Source: Thelephora terrestris
Taxonomy: Eukaryota; Basidiomycota; Agaricomycetes; Thelephorales; Thelephoraceae
Assembly: GCA_015956445.1 (NCBI GenBank)
Contig: WIUZ02000002.1
Span: 2,666,001 to 2,730,000 of the forward strand
Direction of reading: 5' to 3'
DNA length: 64,000 nt
Part shown: positions 47,074 to 58,146 of the stretch, piece by piece
How positions within the stretch are numbered: position 1 is the stretch's first letter
How the letters are laid out: every line of letters begins with the position of its first letter
The notes under the pieces: generated by a model
Told to the model about the DNA's origin: nothing
Database searches by the model: none
Seen by the model: only the letters and a program-made list of their open reading frames with translations
Position numbers and translations under genes: made by a program

Positions 47074-47805
47074 ATGCTCTATGCCATTGCTTCATGCAAA
47101 TTGACTGCACAGTACGCGTCGTTTCGTTACCTCAAGTTCTCCCTTCTGGTTCTCCTTCCACCCTTGCATTCGACCAGAGAGGGAAGGAAGGTATACATGC
47201 TTGGGATCGTGTCCTCGCGCCCTCAAGGTCCCACTCAGGCCACTAGGTCTTGCATATCGAGTCGTCGAGAGTTGCACGGGAGCGGAAGTGACTGTGATCT
47301 GCCAATCACAGCGTTTGGCGTGATCGTTTCCCACAAGCTCCCACGCAATTCATCGTTCGATTTTCCATCGCGCACGGGACCCCAGCTTCTCCCATCTGCT
47401 TTTCAGTATACCACGAGTGATGGTGGTGAAACTGGGTCGTGGCTGTGGACCATCAAGGGAAATTCGGAATTCTATTCGCCCATTCACCAGGTCCTGAATG
47501 GAAGCCTGACCTACATGGCTAATGTTTCGCCGCAGGTCAATGCGCATCCTCTTTCGAGGGTTCTTCTTTCAGGACGCGTTTCGGTCAGCTACCCCATGCA
47601 ACAAAATGAGGTGCCAGGTTTCGTCCTCCTATGGAACTTCCCGGACGATCCAAAGCTGCTAACAAGGTCGAAGGCACAGGCGATGACTGACTCGAGTTAT
47701 GGACCCATCCACGTCCCGATGATAATTACGAGTGTGCAAAAAAAGGATGCCGGAATTCAACGGAACATTGTGGGAAAGTTCGTTGCTGATGGTCAGTGTT
47801 TTTGA
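47074..47805 (+). CDS. Uncertain ORF, 243 aa
   Basis: Open frame from ATG 47074 to TGA at 47803-47805. I do not recognise it and see no domain. The second half (QYTTSDGGETGSWLWTI, VLNGSLTYMANVSPQV) looks more protein-like than the first. Other starts upstream run through the G16 tract. A splice-like GTCAGT near the end could add an exon. It may equally be a chance ORF. Confidence 0.25.
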   Translation: MLYAIASCKLTAQYASFRYLKFSLLVLLPPLHSTREGRKVYMLGIVSSRPQGPTQATRSCISSRRELHGSGSDCDLPITAFGVIVSHKLPRNSSFDFPSRTGPQLLPSAFQYTTSDGGETGSWLWTIKGNSEFYSPIHQVLNGSLTYMANVSPQVNAHPLSRVLLSGRVSVSYPMQQNEVPGFVLLWNFPDDPKLLTRSKAQAMTDSSYGPIHVPMIITSVQKKDAGIQRNIVGKFVADGQCF

Positions 47806-48540
47806 ATTGTGATAATTTGGGTACCCTTCTCATCCTTCCCAGCAAGATATCCATCGTCGGGACCACTGATCATCCTAACTTGATCGATCGTTCCGTCGTG
47901 GCTTTGCTGTGCAGGATGACATCCAGACTTGGATTGCCTGCTCATTTATAGATTTGCCGGACCTTTCTTTGGCAGCTTGGAGGGCGGTAGGAGGAAATGA
48001 GCATCATCACTGGGCATCACTGGGCGTGGGGGCTGATGACCCCTTGCACACGAGGTCAATCAGCAGCAATGGGAAAGACACCTATTCCTTTTAATCATCT
48101 GAGAGTCCTTGTACGTTCATGTTCTTCATCACATGTTGTCGTTTTCACGTTCCACGCAGGGCACGGTCTCAAGTTACTCGAGCTGTCGATTGTATGTTCC
48201 CTGACATTGCCACCGACGTGCCTCCAACTGTTTGCACACGGTGCCAAGAGTCTGAGAACACACACCCTGGGTTAAAAGCGGCATCTGGCTGGAGGGAAAA
48301 GATTTGAATATTGATATATGACCAGTGGTAGAGATGGAACTGCAACTCTATCAAACGTCCAATCCCAGGCCTACTGTACTGGGTATGCATGCAACAGGTG
48401 TTGATCTAAATCGTTTGTGGAGCGATATCCGATGATTGGGAACGTGGCCCCCGAACGTCACCGGACAAGACTGGGAATCCTTCGTTTTTCTGTTGTGTCG
48501 CATTTTACTCACCGTATGCCCTCACTCGGTCTCTCAAATG
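47806..48540. other. Intergenic, no supported gene
   Basis: Only short frames. The right end is the promoter of 7TM-8. Confidence 0.4.
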
Positions 48541-48548
48541 TTTATATA
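48541..48548 (+). promoter_or_regulatory. TATA-like box of 7TM-8
   Basis: TTTATATA about 128 nt before the ATG at 48669. Confidence 0.5.
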
Positions 48549-48668
48549 TGACCCGGTAAACTCTCTTTCTCTTCTCTTCATTGACCTCTGGGCTCTTTCC
48601 CGGTCATCTTGATCCCCTCCCATTCTACCTGGCCCGAGGAGAAATCCCTTTCGATCAACAACTGAGCC

Positions 48669-50003
48669 ATGTCCAACTCCTCTGAAAAGCCCTGGTCCGA
48701 CAATCCGAATGCTCCACAGATCCCGTACGATTTGTACCTCGGGGAGAAGTCGGATTTCGCCGGAGTCCTTATTGGCGCAATCTTCTACGGTACGTTGATC
48801 TGTGTGCCCATTTCTTCACGTCCGCGTCCACGCTCAATCTGTTATTTCAGGAATCGTCATCGTTCTATTCTTCCAATGCATGGGCGCGTTGCTGAATCCA
48901 GATAACCGCATGAAGAGGCGCGTAAAGTGGTGTCTCATCGCCCACACCGTTGCCATGTTCTCGTTCATCACGCTACCCGCTTCGATACACCTCAGGACCC
49001 AATCCGTTTCCTACGTCGATGCTCGTGAATTCCCTGGCGCTGGCCCATTACCTCCCGGGCCTCTCGGATACCAGTACTTTACCTACTACGATACGATCGA
49101 GAATTTCCCCAAGGTTATGTTCCCCTTGAACCAATGGCTAGCCGATGGCCTTCTGGTAAGTGTCCCGTTTCAAGCTCGGTCGCCTAGGTGCTGATCGTTT
49201 TGCCGCCGCTTTAGCTATACCGTTGTTATATCATTTATGCCATGAACTACTGGGCCATCGCCTTCCCGTTCCTGATGTACCTCGCCACCGTCGGTACGTG
49301 CTCAAGTCCATGAGGAACCGACGACTCGCGACAGGACTGATTTTTGACATTGGCACAGCGATGGGTATTGCGTTCCTCTACCGAGTTTCACAACCGCTGA
49401 CCGATAGCGCCGCCGCCGTCGCGGAAATCAACTTCGGGACTTCATACTACTCGCTTGCCGTTGCGCTCAACGTCGTCCTTACGGTAATGATCGCCACACG
49501 CCTCGTCCTGCACAGCAGGAACGTCCGAAACGCTATGGGTGGCTCCGCCGGATTCACCAACGGATTGTATACGGCCGTCGTCACGATGCTCATCGAGTCT
49601 TCCGCCCCTTATGCCGTCGCTTTTCTATTGTACATTGGGCCGTGGGCTGCCGATAGCCCCGCTACGAATATCTTCACAGCCGTCGTCGGTGATTTCCAGG
49701 TTCGTGCTGCTTTTTGGACTCGCTTCAACCTTGGGACGTTGGTGCTGTTTTGATTCTGATTAGGGTAACCCGCAGGTCATCGCTCCGTTCCTCATCACCC
49801 TACGGGTGGCCAACAGGAGAGCATTGACGAGCGAAGCGATCGTCTCAGGGAATATAGGCTCGATTCATTTCAAGACCCAAGCGGAGTCGACGAGTGGTGA
49901 CGAGGCGCATTCCGAGGTCCGAAGCCACACGGAGACAAACGCAGGGTCTCAGGAAGAACATGGTATCAGGCTTGAGAATACTATCGAAGAAATCACTTTG
50001 TGA
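48669..50003 (+). CDS. Seven-transmembrane family protein (7TM-8)
   Basis: Intact. Exons 48669-48789, 48851-49155, 49215-49293, 49359-49699, 49776-50003 (357 residues). Starts MSNSSEKPWSDNPNAPQIPYDLYLGEK. The conserved NREFPG loop is changed to AREFPGAGPLPPGPLGY, and the lead before segment 3 is FTYYDTIENFPKVMFPLNQWLADGLL. Exon 3 keeps LYRCYIIYAMNYW and 79 nt. Exon 4 is three codons longer than in 7TM-4 (Ala-rich SAAAVAEINFG). The tail is acidic (SGDEAHSEVRSHTE) and ends EEITL, unlike the DLHxDK ending of others. It is convergent with 7TM-9, 431 bp away. Confidence 0.87.
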
Positions 50004-50434
50004 CGTATTTTTGTTTGCATGAACGAGAGACCGGTAAAACGGCCACCACCAAGGACATCAGAGTTGCGAGCGTCGCCGATACTATTGTTTCCCGTAAGGT
50101 ACAAGAATTACGAGAGATCTAGGATTGCAAGGAATGGAAATAATGAGTACGGGGGATATTACACAAAAGCGCGGTCCAAAGAAAGACAGTTGATACGCGA
50201 ATGGATAGCACAAGGAATAAAGTCCTAAGGAATTTGGCCCTAAACGCTCAGGAAAAGGATAGGAAATAACTATGAAAGGAGTGAGGGTCCATGAACATCA
50301 GCGAAAGCGGTATCGTTGTCCAGAGATGCTGAAATGCTCGACGCAGCGGTCAGTTTTCGACTATAAAAACGTAAGAGGATCACAACCAGTGCGAAGGAAA
50401 TAGGCAGAAGTCTCCACCAAAGCGAGGCTGGAAT
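50004..50434. other. Convergent intergenic region of 7TM-8 and 7TM-9
   Basis: Holds the 3' ends of both genes; no ORF of note. Confidence 0.5.
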
Positions 50435-51778
50435 TCAAGGACCGTTTGAAAATGGGTCTTGATGGACGTCGACGACGGGCTCAACCTCTACACTGAGCTT
50501 TCTAGGCGACTTGCCAAGCGCATCCACGCAGCCCGAGGCATCCTCGTCAGGAGGGATCTCGTTACTACTCGCAGACTCCCCTTGGCTCCTGGATTGATTT
50601 GAAGCGGAGCTCCCAGAGACCGTGATGTCACTTGTTACCGCGCTTCTGTCAGCGATTCGCAAGATTATGAAGAACGGAGCGATGACCTATTTGTTACCAT
50701 CATCAGCCAACGGCGTCCCCAATTGTGATGAGTCAGGAAGACAAATAATACGAACCTGAACATCTGCGAGGATTGGGGAAAAGATACCCGAGACGGAACT
50801 ACCTGCAGCCCAAGGTACGATAAAGAGGAGAAAGCTAACGGCGTAAAGGGCAGAAGATTCGATGAGCAAGGTGAGGATGGCCCTGTATAACCCGCTAGTT
50901 ATGGCTGGAGCCCCCATGGCATTTCGAATGTATCTGCTGCGCAGCACGAGTCGCATAACAATCATGGAGGTGAGGAGGATGTTGAGCCCAAGGGAAATCG
51001 CAAAATATGGATAATTGAAGCTTGTAGCCACGGAGCTCCAGCCTCTAGTGGTCGATTCCGAGGCCTGATAGTAGATTAATATTATACCCATCGCTGTAGT
51101 AGACGTTAGCCGGGAGCAGCTCGGCGGGCTCGGGGAGAACGCGACTTGGTCACGTACCCAGAGAGGCGAGGTACATGAGGCATGGAAAGGTGATGGCCCA
51201 GTAGTTGGTGGCGTAAATAACACAACAACGATAGAGCTGGAGGGGTGGCCCTTATCAGTTATCTAGGTGGCTGAGTCTAACAAAAAACTCGCCAAAACAC
51301 CATCTGCTAGCCAGTTGTTCAAGAGGAACATAAGATTAGGAACGACAGCAATTGCTTTGGAGTATATAAGTTCATAGTATCCATAAGGCCCAGAGGTTAA
51401 TGCGTCAGTGCTTGGGAATCCTCGGTTGTCGACGTAAGAGATAGATTTGATGTCCAGGATCGTCGTGATATTTACCGTCACAAACGTGAACATGGTTGCA
51501 GTGTAGGCCACGAGAGCCCACCTGACGCCCTCCCTTGCACAATGGGTGGGATGAAGCAAAGCGCCCATACATCGGAAGAACAGGACAACGACTATCCCTA
51601 GAATGACAGATCAACACACAATGTAAGGATATTATGCAGAAACATGGGTAGTCGTACCATAGAATATCGCGCCGATGAAAGCTCCGGCAAGATAGTTTTT
51701 TTCCGCGACGTACAGCGAGTATGAGATCGGCGGAGCATAAGGATTATCGGACCAGGGCTTTGCCAGAGAGTCAGACAT
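50435..51778 (-). CDS. Seven-transmembrane family protein with a GC-AG intron (7TM-9)
   Basis: Intact if one non-canonical intron is accepted. Exons on the minus strand: 51778-51658, 51597-51293, 51236-51158, 51093-50756, 50686-50435 (364 residues). Starts MSDSLAKPWSDNPYAPPISY. Intron 2 has GCGAGT as donor instead of the GTAAG(T/C/A) or GTGAGC of the paralogues; the position is fixed by WLADGVL and by the family exon lengths (305 and 79 nt). Without that intron the frame would stop soon after VLASFLLDSAT. Exon 3 encodes LYRCCVIYATNYW. Exon 4 is one codon longer than in 7TM-3. The tail has an acidic EIPPDEDASG stretch. A TATA-like box lies about 127 nt upstream. Confidence 0.83.
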
Positions 51779-51904
51779 GGATTGAAAGTGTACGGGTGGA
51801 GGAAACAGGTTCGGTGGAGTGGAGAGGTAGGGTAGAAGGGAGATGAAAACGAAGGGAAAGGGGACCTCGGAGCTCAATGGGAGCCGGTGAAGGGGATCAG
51901 GGAG

Positions 51905-51911
51905 TTATAAA
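51905..51911 (-). promoter_or_regulatory. TATA-like box of 7TM-9
   Basis: TTTATAA on the minus strand, about 127 nt before the ATG at 51778. Confidence 0.5.
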
Positions 51912-52859
51912 CTGAGCATTGAGAGCCTAGTCGAAGGTGCACGATGCGTTATGCATGATGTACGACAACCCGCGACGACCATGAGAACAAGTTCTGGTTC
52001 GAAAACCTCCGCAGGGCCATGCATTCTCTGCGCTTTGATACCATCTGTTACCAAGGCTTAGCAAAGAATCAGCACCAGCCGCGACTCCGACGGGGTGGCA
52101 AGAGGTATGCACACCTGTATGTCGTTCTGTCTTTAGATTCGCCCATTTCTGGCACGATAATCGATAAAGTTTCAATTCTATGTTCGCCTTCACTCGAGTT
52201 CGACAAGACGCAAGCCTTTTAGAACATCCCTCGGACACGTCGTATTGCGCGAGACGCAGGATGTATGCGGTAATGACCTGGGACAATGAAACACCTCAGC
52301 CTTTCGAACGTGATACGTGGTTACGAGTACAACATACCTTCTATTGTAATCTCGTTCTTAGCGAGATCAAGGCAGGAGGGGAAACGGTTTCGATGGCATC
52401 GGGTAAGCGCGCGCCACGCAGTTGACGACGGGAGGTTTCCGGAAAAAACCGAACGGATCCTACCCACACATTCAATGCGACCTGTGCTGATGTCTGTCCC
52501 CCCGACTTCTGCAGAACTCATCAAGAGCGCTTCAACAAAAGTGTCGTCTTAAGCGATTCCCACAGCAGTCTGCTACACAGACACGATGCGTCAATCTCTC
52601 CTGCCCATCACCTCTCTTTACCCCGACATCGCCGCCGTCGGTTTCTCATGATCAGCCGAGATTTTCGAATTTTCGAATTCATAAAAAACCGCAGGGCATG
52701 CTTTACAGTCTCTTCTAGGGCTCATTTTTGGATCACTCCCTTCCCTCCGTGGGATTCGTCACGCCACATCACGCGCGATGAAGGTATCCTTCGATCATTT
52801 ATCAAGCCGTAAGCATGCACTCTTTCACCGGCAGCAGCGTATCGTTTCCTCGCTGAGTG
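51912..52859. other. Intergenic, no supported gene
   Basis: The left 120 bp resembles the promoter flank of 7TM-4. The rest holds short ORFs without motifs. Confidence 0.4.
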
Positions 52860-53110
52860 GGTCTCAAAACTCGATTTTGTTATCAGAAGACGAGCGTCAG
52901 ATTCCAGGTGATAGCAGGTGTCTGTGTCAGGTTTCCAGAGGGCGAGAAGCCTCCAGAGACGGAAGAACGGGCCACACCAAACTGTGGCGTCCAATTCAGA
53001 TATGTTGAGGTCCTGCTGCGGGACTATCGGCTAGCAGTAAGCGTAGTTAACATTCAGCATACATGAATGCCACGTCTTCTGAATTGTGTTCGAGCGGTAC
53101 TCACTATAGA
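52860..53110. repeat. Dispersed repeat near the 7TM genes, copy 2
   Basis: Matches 39505-39740 and 55212-55400 (GTGTCTGTGT, GTTTCCAGAGGGCGAGAAGC, CAGATATGTTGAGGTCC). Together with copy 3 it brackets 7TM-10 in direct orientation. Confidence 0.55.
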
Positions 53111-53412
53111 ACGCTTAGACCAGTCTTCGTGGCGAAAAGCACGTATCTATTTACCACCAACAACCAATCACCTCAACATCGGGAGCACACACATCGGAGT
53201 AAGTCAAGAAGTTACGGTGACAGTGCACCCGACGAGCATGTGTCCGCTTGTAAGTTGTGTACATCTTGGAACCTCCACTTTTGTGTTTGGATCCACGATA
53301 GATGTGATGGTATCCAGTGCCACGCGATGAACACGAAATGATAATAAAAATTAACCAAAATCGACGCTCATCTGCCTACAAACGCGGGGTGAAAACCCGG
53401 GTCGAAGCCCCA

Positions 53413-54701
53413 TCACAATGGGGTGACTTCGCTAGTAGTAGCCTCAACGCCAAACCCAGGCTCGCCAGAAGCTCCTTCATTCGCGTCCGTCGGTCCCGCG
53501 GGAGTCACACCAGCAAGGATCTCATTCGGGCCTACCGAATCCCCCTGGCTGAAGAAAACAGCCGATTCGAAGTCGGTCTCCTCGCTGGTCGGTGATGGCC
53601 GTTGGGCGACTCGGAGAATGACGAGGAGCGGAGCGATTACCTGTTCATCACAATGGTCATATTGTATCGCGCATGTAAACGGCGAGGAGGTACGAACCTG
53701 CACCTGGACGAACGCTGGGAAGAAGATGTCCGCAACGATCCTCCCAGAACCCCAGGGTGCAGCATATAGGAGAAAGCTGACCGTGTACAGGGCACAAGGC
53801 TCGATAATTCTGACGATGATGTCATCATACACTCCATTCTTATACGAATTCCCTAGAACCTTCCGCAGTTGTCTTTTGTGTTCGATGCATCGCAGCACGA
53901 TCGTGAGCGTAAGGAGAATGTTGAACGAAGGTGAAATTAGGTAAAACAGATAACCAAGGTCAAGGCCAGCGACTGTGTTCCCAAGGTTCTTGTCCGGTTG
54001 TGAGGTCTGGTAGATCAGCACAATACCAAACGCTGTATTATCGATGTTAGCCAGGAGCACCGCTGTCAGGTCGCGGAAGGCTCGGACGCGTACTCAACGA
54101 GGCGAGGTATGCGAGAAATGGCAAAGTGACGATCCAGAGGTTCATAGAATGAATGACCCAGAAACGATGTAGCTTTGAGAGCAGTGGTCCCCGTTAGACA
54201 CTTGGGCGATTGACTCCAATGAAAGTCTTACCAAAAGGCCATCGGCTAACAAGCTGCTCAACACGTACGCGAGGGTGCGCACAACGTTTTCAGCCTCGAA
54301 GTCGGTGTAAAACTGGTGTCCGAGGGGCCCGGGGGGTGCTGCACCATCTGCACCGGGGAATTCTCGGTTATCGACATGGGAGACGGACAGGATGTTGAGG
54401 CTTATTGCCGTGTATACCGTCACAAGCGAGAAGATGGCGGAGGTGTGTGCCACGAGCGTCCACTTGGTCCGCAGACTTAATGATCCAGTGAGAAATAAGC
54501 CCATGCATTTGAAAAACAGAACGATGACGATCCCTTGGGCGATAGATCGAGCGGTGAGTACGGATGAACGAATACATGGGTCCGCATACCGTAGAATATC
54601 CCGCCGATGAGAATCCCCGCGAAGTTTGTCTTTTCCTCAAAGTACATCGAGTGTGGGATCCGTGACTGGTCTGACCAGGACTCTCTAACGGGATCAAACA
54701 T
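53413..54701 (-). CDS. Seven-transmembrane family protein, MFDPVR subfamily (7TM-10)
   Basis: Intact, with the full-length tail of its subfamily. Exons on the minus strand: 54701-54590, 54533-54232, 54172-54094, 54032-53698, 53640-53413 (351 residues). Starts MFDPVRESWSDQSRIPHSMY. It shares NREFPGADGAAPPGPLGHQF and LADGLL with 7TM-5 and -6, and exon lengths 112, 302, 79, 335. The last exon codes about 70 residues after the final membrane segment (PTSEETDFESAVFFSQGDS..., ending EATTSEVTPL), which 7TM-5 and -6 have lost by frame changes. At the exon 3/4 border an A replaces the usual G, changing Ala to Thr. The 3' and 5' flanks are homologous to those of the tandem pair at 34.7-39.5 kb. Confidence 0.85.
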
Positions 54702-55099
54702 GACTCGGGTGTGTGTAATTGTAGGAAGGGGTCCAGTGGAGGGCGGACGGGAGAGAGAAACCAAGATAAAGAGAGAAGATCTCGGGGATCTATAGGAGGA
54801 GGCGAATAGGATCGGCAGATTGCAGGTGCGTACTTGGAGTCCAATTAAAGGAGGATGGGCTATGCGGGGGATAGAACGACGGCGTGTTTCCAAACCGCCC
54901 GCTCTTCACCGAGTGCGAATCCAGTTCATTGTGCGCCTTCTAATTGCTTGACTTGTGTGTGGGTTTGGAGCATTCCGGCACGTGGATCTGATCCCCTGCA
55001 TTGCTCGGGCCACGGGACGTGTATGAGTAGGAACAGAAAAAATATGACGTCCCGATGATTCGGACGTGATCCATGCTTCAGTGAATACCTTTTGACGTA

Positions 55100-55400
55100 A
55101 GTGCCATCTTATCTGCGGGATAAGGTCTTGAGGGAAAACCAACTGCACAATGCTAAAGAGACTAGAGTCAGGGGACGATTGCATTGAGCGTCAGATTCCA
55201 GGGTGATAACAGGTGTCTGTGTTAGGTTTCCACACCCAACTGTGGCGTCTAATTCAGATATGTTGAGGTCCTGCTGCGGGACTATCAGCTGACAGTAAGC
55301 GTAGTATTCATTCAGCGTAACTTACATTGAATCGTGATCGAACGACGCTCACTCTAGAACGATTAGACGGGTCTTCGTGGTAATGATACAGTTCGCCAGC
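55100..55400. repeat. Dispersed repeat near the 7TM genes, copy 3
   Basis: GTGCCATCTTATCTGCGGGA near 55100 and CAGATATGTTGAGGTCC near 55254 match copies 1 and 2. A segment of about 40 bp is missing relative to them. Confidence 0.55.
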
Positions 55401-55849
55401 GGTTCGTTCTCGAGCTTCCCCACGGGTCAGCACAAAAGTCGAAGAAGGAGCCTGAAGGCTGTAGTACGTCGAGAGTGGTGCTTTAAATTTGCAGCTTCGT
55501 GGCACATGGCGCTAGGCCAAACCGCCCGCCTGGGCTTCCACAACATGTTTTCGGTGATACCCCGATCTCTGTGCACATCCAACGGCGTTAGGGCTCACCC
55601 TCTGAAGAGTTATCCGCAAAGGAAAAGCGTGACATGGGCGAAGGAGGCGAATATCCACAAGCGAGTCAAAACCGGATCAGAGTCCAGTTATATGCGGTCA
55701 TCGGACCCGGTGGTGGGTACAGGTGGGGATGAAGGTCTGCGCAAAGGATTGATTAGAAAGGGTATCTGCGCTGGCACGCCTGGAACCACACGGTCCAAGA
55801 AATGGAGATTATTGGTGGCGGCGTGTAGGTCGCAAGTTTCAAGGATATC
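55401..55849. other. Intergenic, no supported gene
   Basis: Open on the plus strand through part of a longer frame (55377-55955), but the right end of that frame lies over a 7TM remnant in antisense, so I do not call it a gene. Confidence 0.4.
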
Positions 55850-56190
55850 AAAGCCTGCCTTCAGGTTGACCATTCTGCTTGAGCAGTCTGGCGTTCCGAA
55901 TGTTCCCTCGCGCAGGACGAGCCGTAGGCCATCACAGTCGCGAGGGGGACGTTGAGCGAAAAGAGATAGAAGAGTAGGTGAGATTGAGGGCAACGGCAGC
56001 GGACCTCCTGACGCGGGCGCGCCCAGGGAAGGTCATAACAGCGATTCTTGACGTAGGTGACGAGGAAACGATGGAGCTGAAAGAGAGGCTAAGAGAGGCT
56101 ACGCTGGAAACCCGCGGCTCAGTTTCACGTGGGGCTTATCAAAAAGCCGTCAGCTGGCTAGTCGTCCAAGAGGAACGGAAACAAAGTTGA
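55850..56190 (-). pseudogene. 7TM family remnant (exons 2-4)
   Basis: Reading the minus strand from 56190: an eroded VPLGRLAS near 56165 aligns with the NNWLADG end of exon 2, including a following GATAAG in place of GTAAG. LHRFLVTYVKNR near 56080 aligns with exon 3, and FYLFSLNVPLATVM near 55965 with the fifth membrane segment. Stops and frame changes are frequent and the outer exons are absent. Confidence 0.6.
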
Positions 56191-56568
56191 GTGTCGGTGA
56201 GCAACTGGTATGCAGGAGCTCGACGCCAAGGGACCCCTTGTCGTGGATGCAGAAGTGGGAAATGGATCGAATGTCGCGTCTCATCCCGTTTCCTCCAGCG
56301 GGGGGTCTCGATGGAGCACTGTTCGGCGGGGGTCGATCAGTCGAAGGGAGAACAGCGTGTGCGCGCCTTTGCGCTCTGCAACTACAAGCTTCTGTTTGGC
56401 AATGCGTTCCCTCACGAGCACTAGGGTACGATGAAGGGCATCATCTTCAATTTTGAAGCTACCGAGGCCTCAATGACCTTCTTCGGATGTACCCGTAAAG
56501 GTGTGTGCTATACTCGATGCTATATGCATATTTGGTTTCTCATGCAGAATTCCTATCATCCTTCCAGT

Positions 56569-58146
56569 CTAATCCTCGTAACAATCCACAGCACCCACCC
56601 ATCGCCTCAACACCTCCACAATCTCCGCAGGAAACGCCGTTGCATGGATTTTCACACGCTCAAAGGGTATACCCTTCGCGTGCTGCGACTCTGCGAGGTC
56701 CACAATAGCTTCCATACATGCTTCCGCGTCGGGTCCCGTCGGTAGGCGTGAGATGGCAAGCTCCTTAATTGACGGAAACACGATCGTTTGCTCCAGCTCC
56801 CCAAGCTCGAGGTGGGAGGCGAAGAATACGACGTGTAGATCGCAGCCATCAATGGTCAGCCCGTCCAATGGCCCTAGAGACTTGAAGAGACTCCCGACCT
56901 CTTGCGCCATGGACAGCAATTGTCTTGATTGCAGGGTAATAGCCTTATATTCGATGTGGAGATGCTTGACCTGGCACAGTAGAGGGTGAGCCCTGATAGT
57001 CGTAGAAGCCTGTAAGAAGGCTTCGCAGCCTATCTCTTCAAGCAATGTTTGGGGTAGGTCTATGCCAGGAACCTGGAAACCCAATTTGATGATACCTGTG
57101 TCAGAGCATCGGAAAGTAAGGGAGCATCCGACCAAGGGGCCAAAAGTCGGTCCCATCGCGAGGTCAATAATTGGTTCCACGCGCAACGTGACTTCCTCGA
57201 CCGGACTCCTCGTGTACTGGCGAACGATCACGTTCGACGTGACAGAAGTGGGGAATATTTCTATGCCGGGCAACAGTTCGTAGTCGGGTATTTGGTATGT
57301 CAGCGATGTGTGCTTTGAGTAAGGACAGGAGATACGGGCTGCAATATAGTAGACGCCCCAACCATGGAACATGTGCAAGGAGAAGACCTCGACATTGGGG
57401 AGGACGACGATTGGTTCCCGAGAATGTTCCTGCAGATTGTTACCTCCTTGGATCCTGATTTCGACCGTTCGCAGCATGGGCGAAGCCTTCAGAAAGTCGA
57501 ACAGGTCGGGTGCGTTGCAATCGTATGTACAATGCATAGATAGCGTGAGCGTGGTGAGGCGCGGAAAGACAAAGTATTCCAGGCGTTTGTAACTCCAAGA
57601 ATCGAGGAAGAATTGCTCAAGGTTTGCGGCATCGCTGAAGAAAGGGTGTGGGGGAGGCGTCACCGGCCGGCGAAACCCGTTGCGTCTTTCGACGACGGCG
57701 ATCTTGAGGGTTCGGAGGAAAGGTTGTCCAAGACCCATTTCAGAGAGCTTTGTGATTGCTTCCCATGAGCTTTGCCTAAGTTCGAGGTACTTGATTTGTC
57801 GAATGCGGGGAGAAAGCAGTGTTATCGTGGTGTCGGTGGGAATTTTTCGATCGACGATTACATCCAGCGGAGACCCTTTCACACGGCGGAGAAGGGTCTC
57901 CACGTAGACATTGCCCTTGTGGAGAAACAGTTTGGACCATAGTGCGCCATGTTCAAGAAATGTCTTGCGCCAATGGCGGCATACGGACGTAGCGATGAAC
58001 CGGTCTTCCTGGGAAGAGAGATGGGTAGGGATGAGTGAAAGGATGTCCAACGGGATGCGGTTGATGGGAACCAATGAGTTCCTCCACTCGCGGATGGTTG
58101 TCAATGCTGCCGAGGTATCCCGGTCGAGTTGGGAAATTGCGTCCAA
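56569..58146 (-). CDS. F-box protein, 525 aa, single exon
   Basis: Uninterrupted frame of 525 residues. Residues about 25-70 (VPINRIPLDILSLIPTHLSSQEDRFIATSVCRHWRKTFLEHGALWSKLF, here in part) match the F-box pattern LPxELLxxIxxxL followed by CRxWR and LWxxL, typical of Agaricomycete F-box proteins. These dock to Skp1 in SCF ubiquitin ligases. The rest has leucine-rich, LRR-like spacing (FPRLTTLTLSMH, LKASPMLRTVEIRI, VKHLHIEYKAITLQ, FPSIKELAIS) that would form the target-binding part. Target unknown. The ATG at 58146 is followed by a short predicted coiled segment (MDAISQLDRDTSAALTTIREW). No signal peptide. Expansion of such genes is normal in mushrooms. Confidence 0.9.
   Translation of the reverse strand: MDAISQLDRDTSAALTTIREWRNSLVPINRIPLDILSLIPTHLSSQEDRFIATSVCRHWRKTFLEHGALWSKLFLHKGNVYVETLLRRVKGSPLDVIVDRKIPTDTTITLLSPRIRQIKYLELRQSSWEAITKLSEMGLGQPFLRTLKIAVVERRNGFRRPVTPPPHPFFSDAANLEQFFLDSWSYKRLEYFVFPRLTTLTLSMHCTYDCNAPDLFDFLKASPMLRTVEIRIQGGNNLQEHSREPIVVLPNVEVFSLHMFHGWGVYYIAARISCPYSKHTSLTYQIPDYELLPGIEIFPTSVTSNVIVRQYTRSPVEEVTLRVEPIIDLAMGPTFGPLVGCSLTFRCSDTGIIKLGFQVPGIDLPQTLLEEIGCEAFLQASTTIRAHPLLCQVKHLHIEYKAITLQSRQLLSMAQEVGSLFKSLGPLDGLTIDGCDLHVVFFASHLELGELEQTIVFPSIKELAISRLPTGPDAEACMEAIVDLAESQHAKGIPFERVKIHATAFPAEIVEVLRRWVGAVDCYED

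Noticed and set aside
55377-55955. Plus-strand open frame of 192 codons
   Set aside because: Runs antisense over a 7TM remnant and a duplicated flank; no domain.
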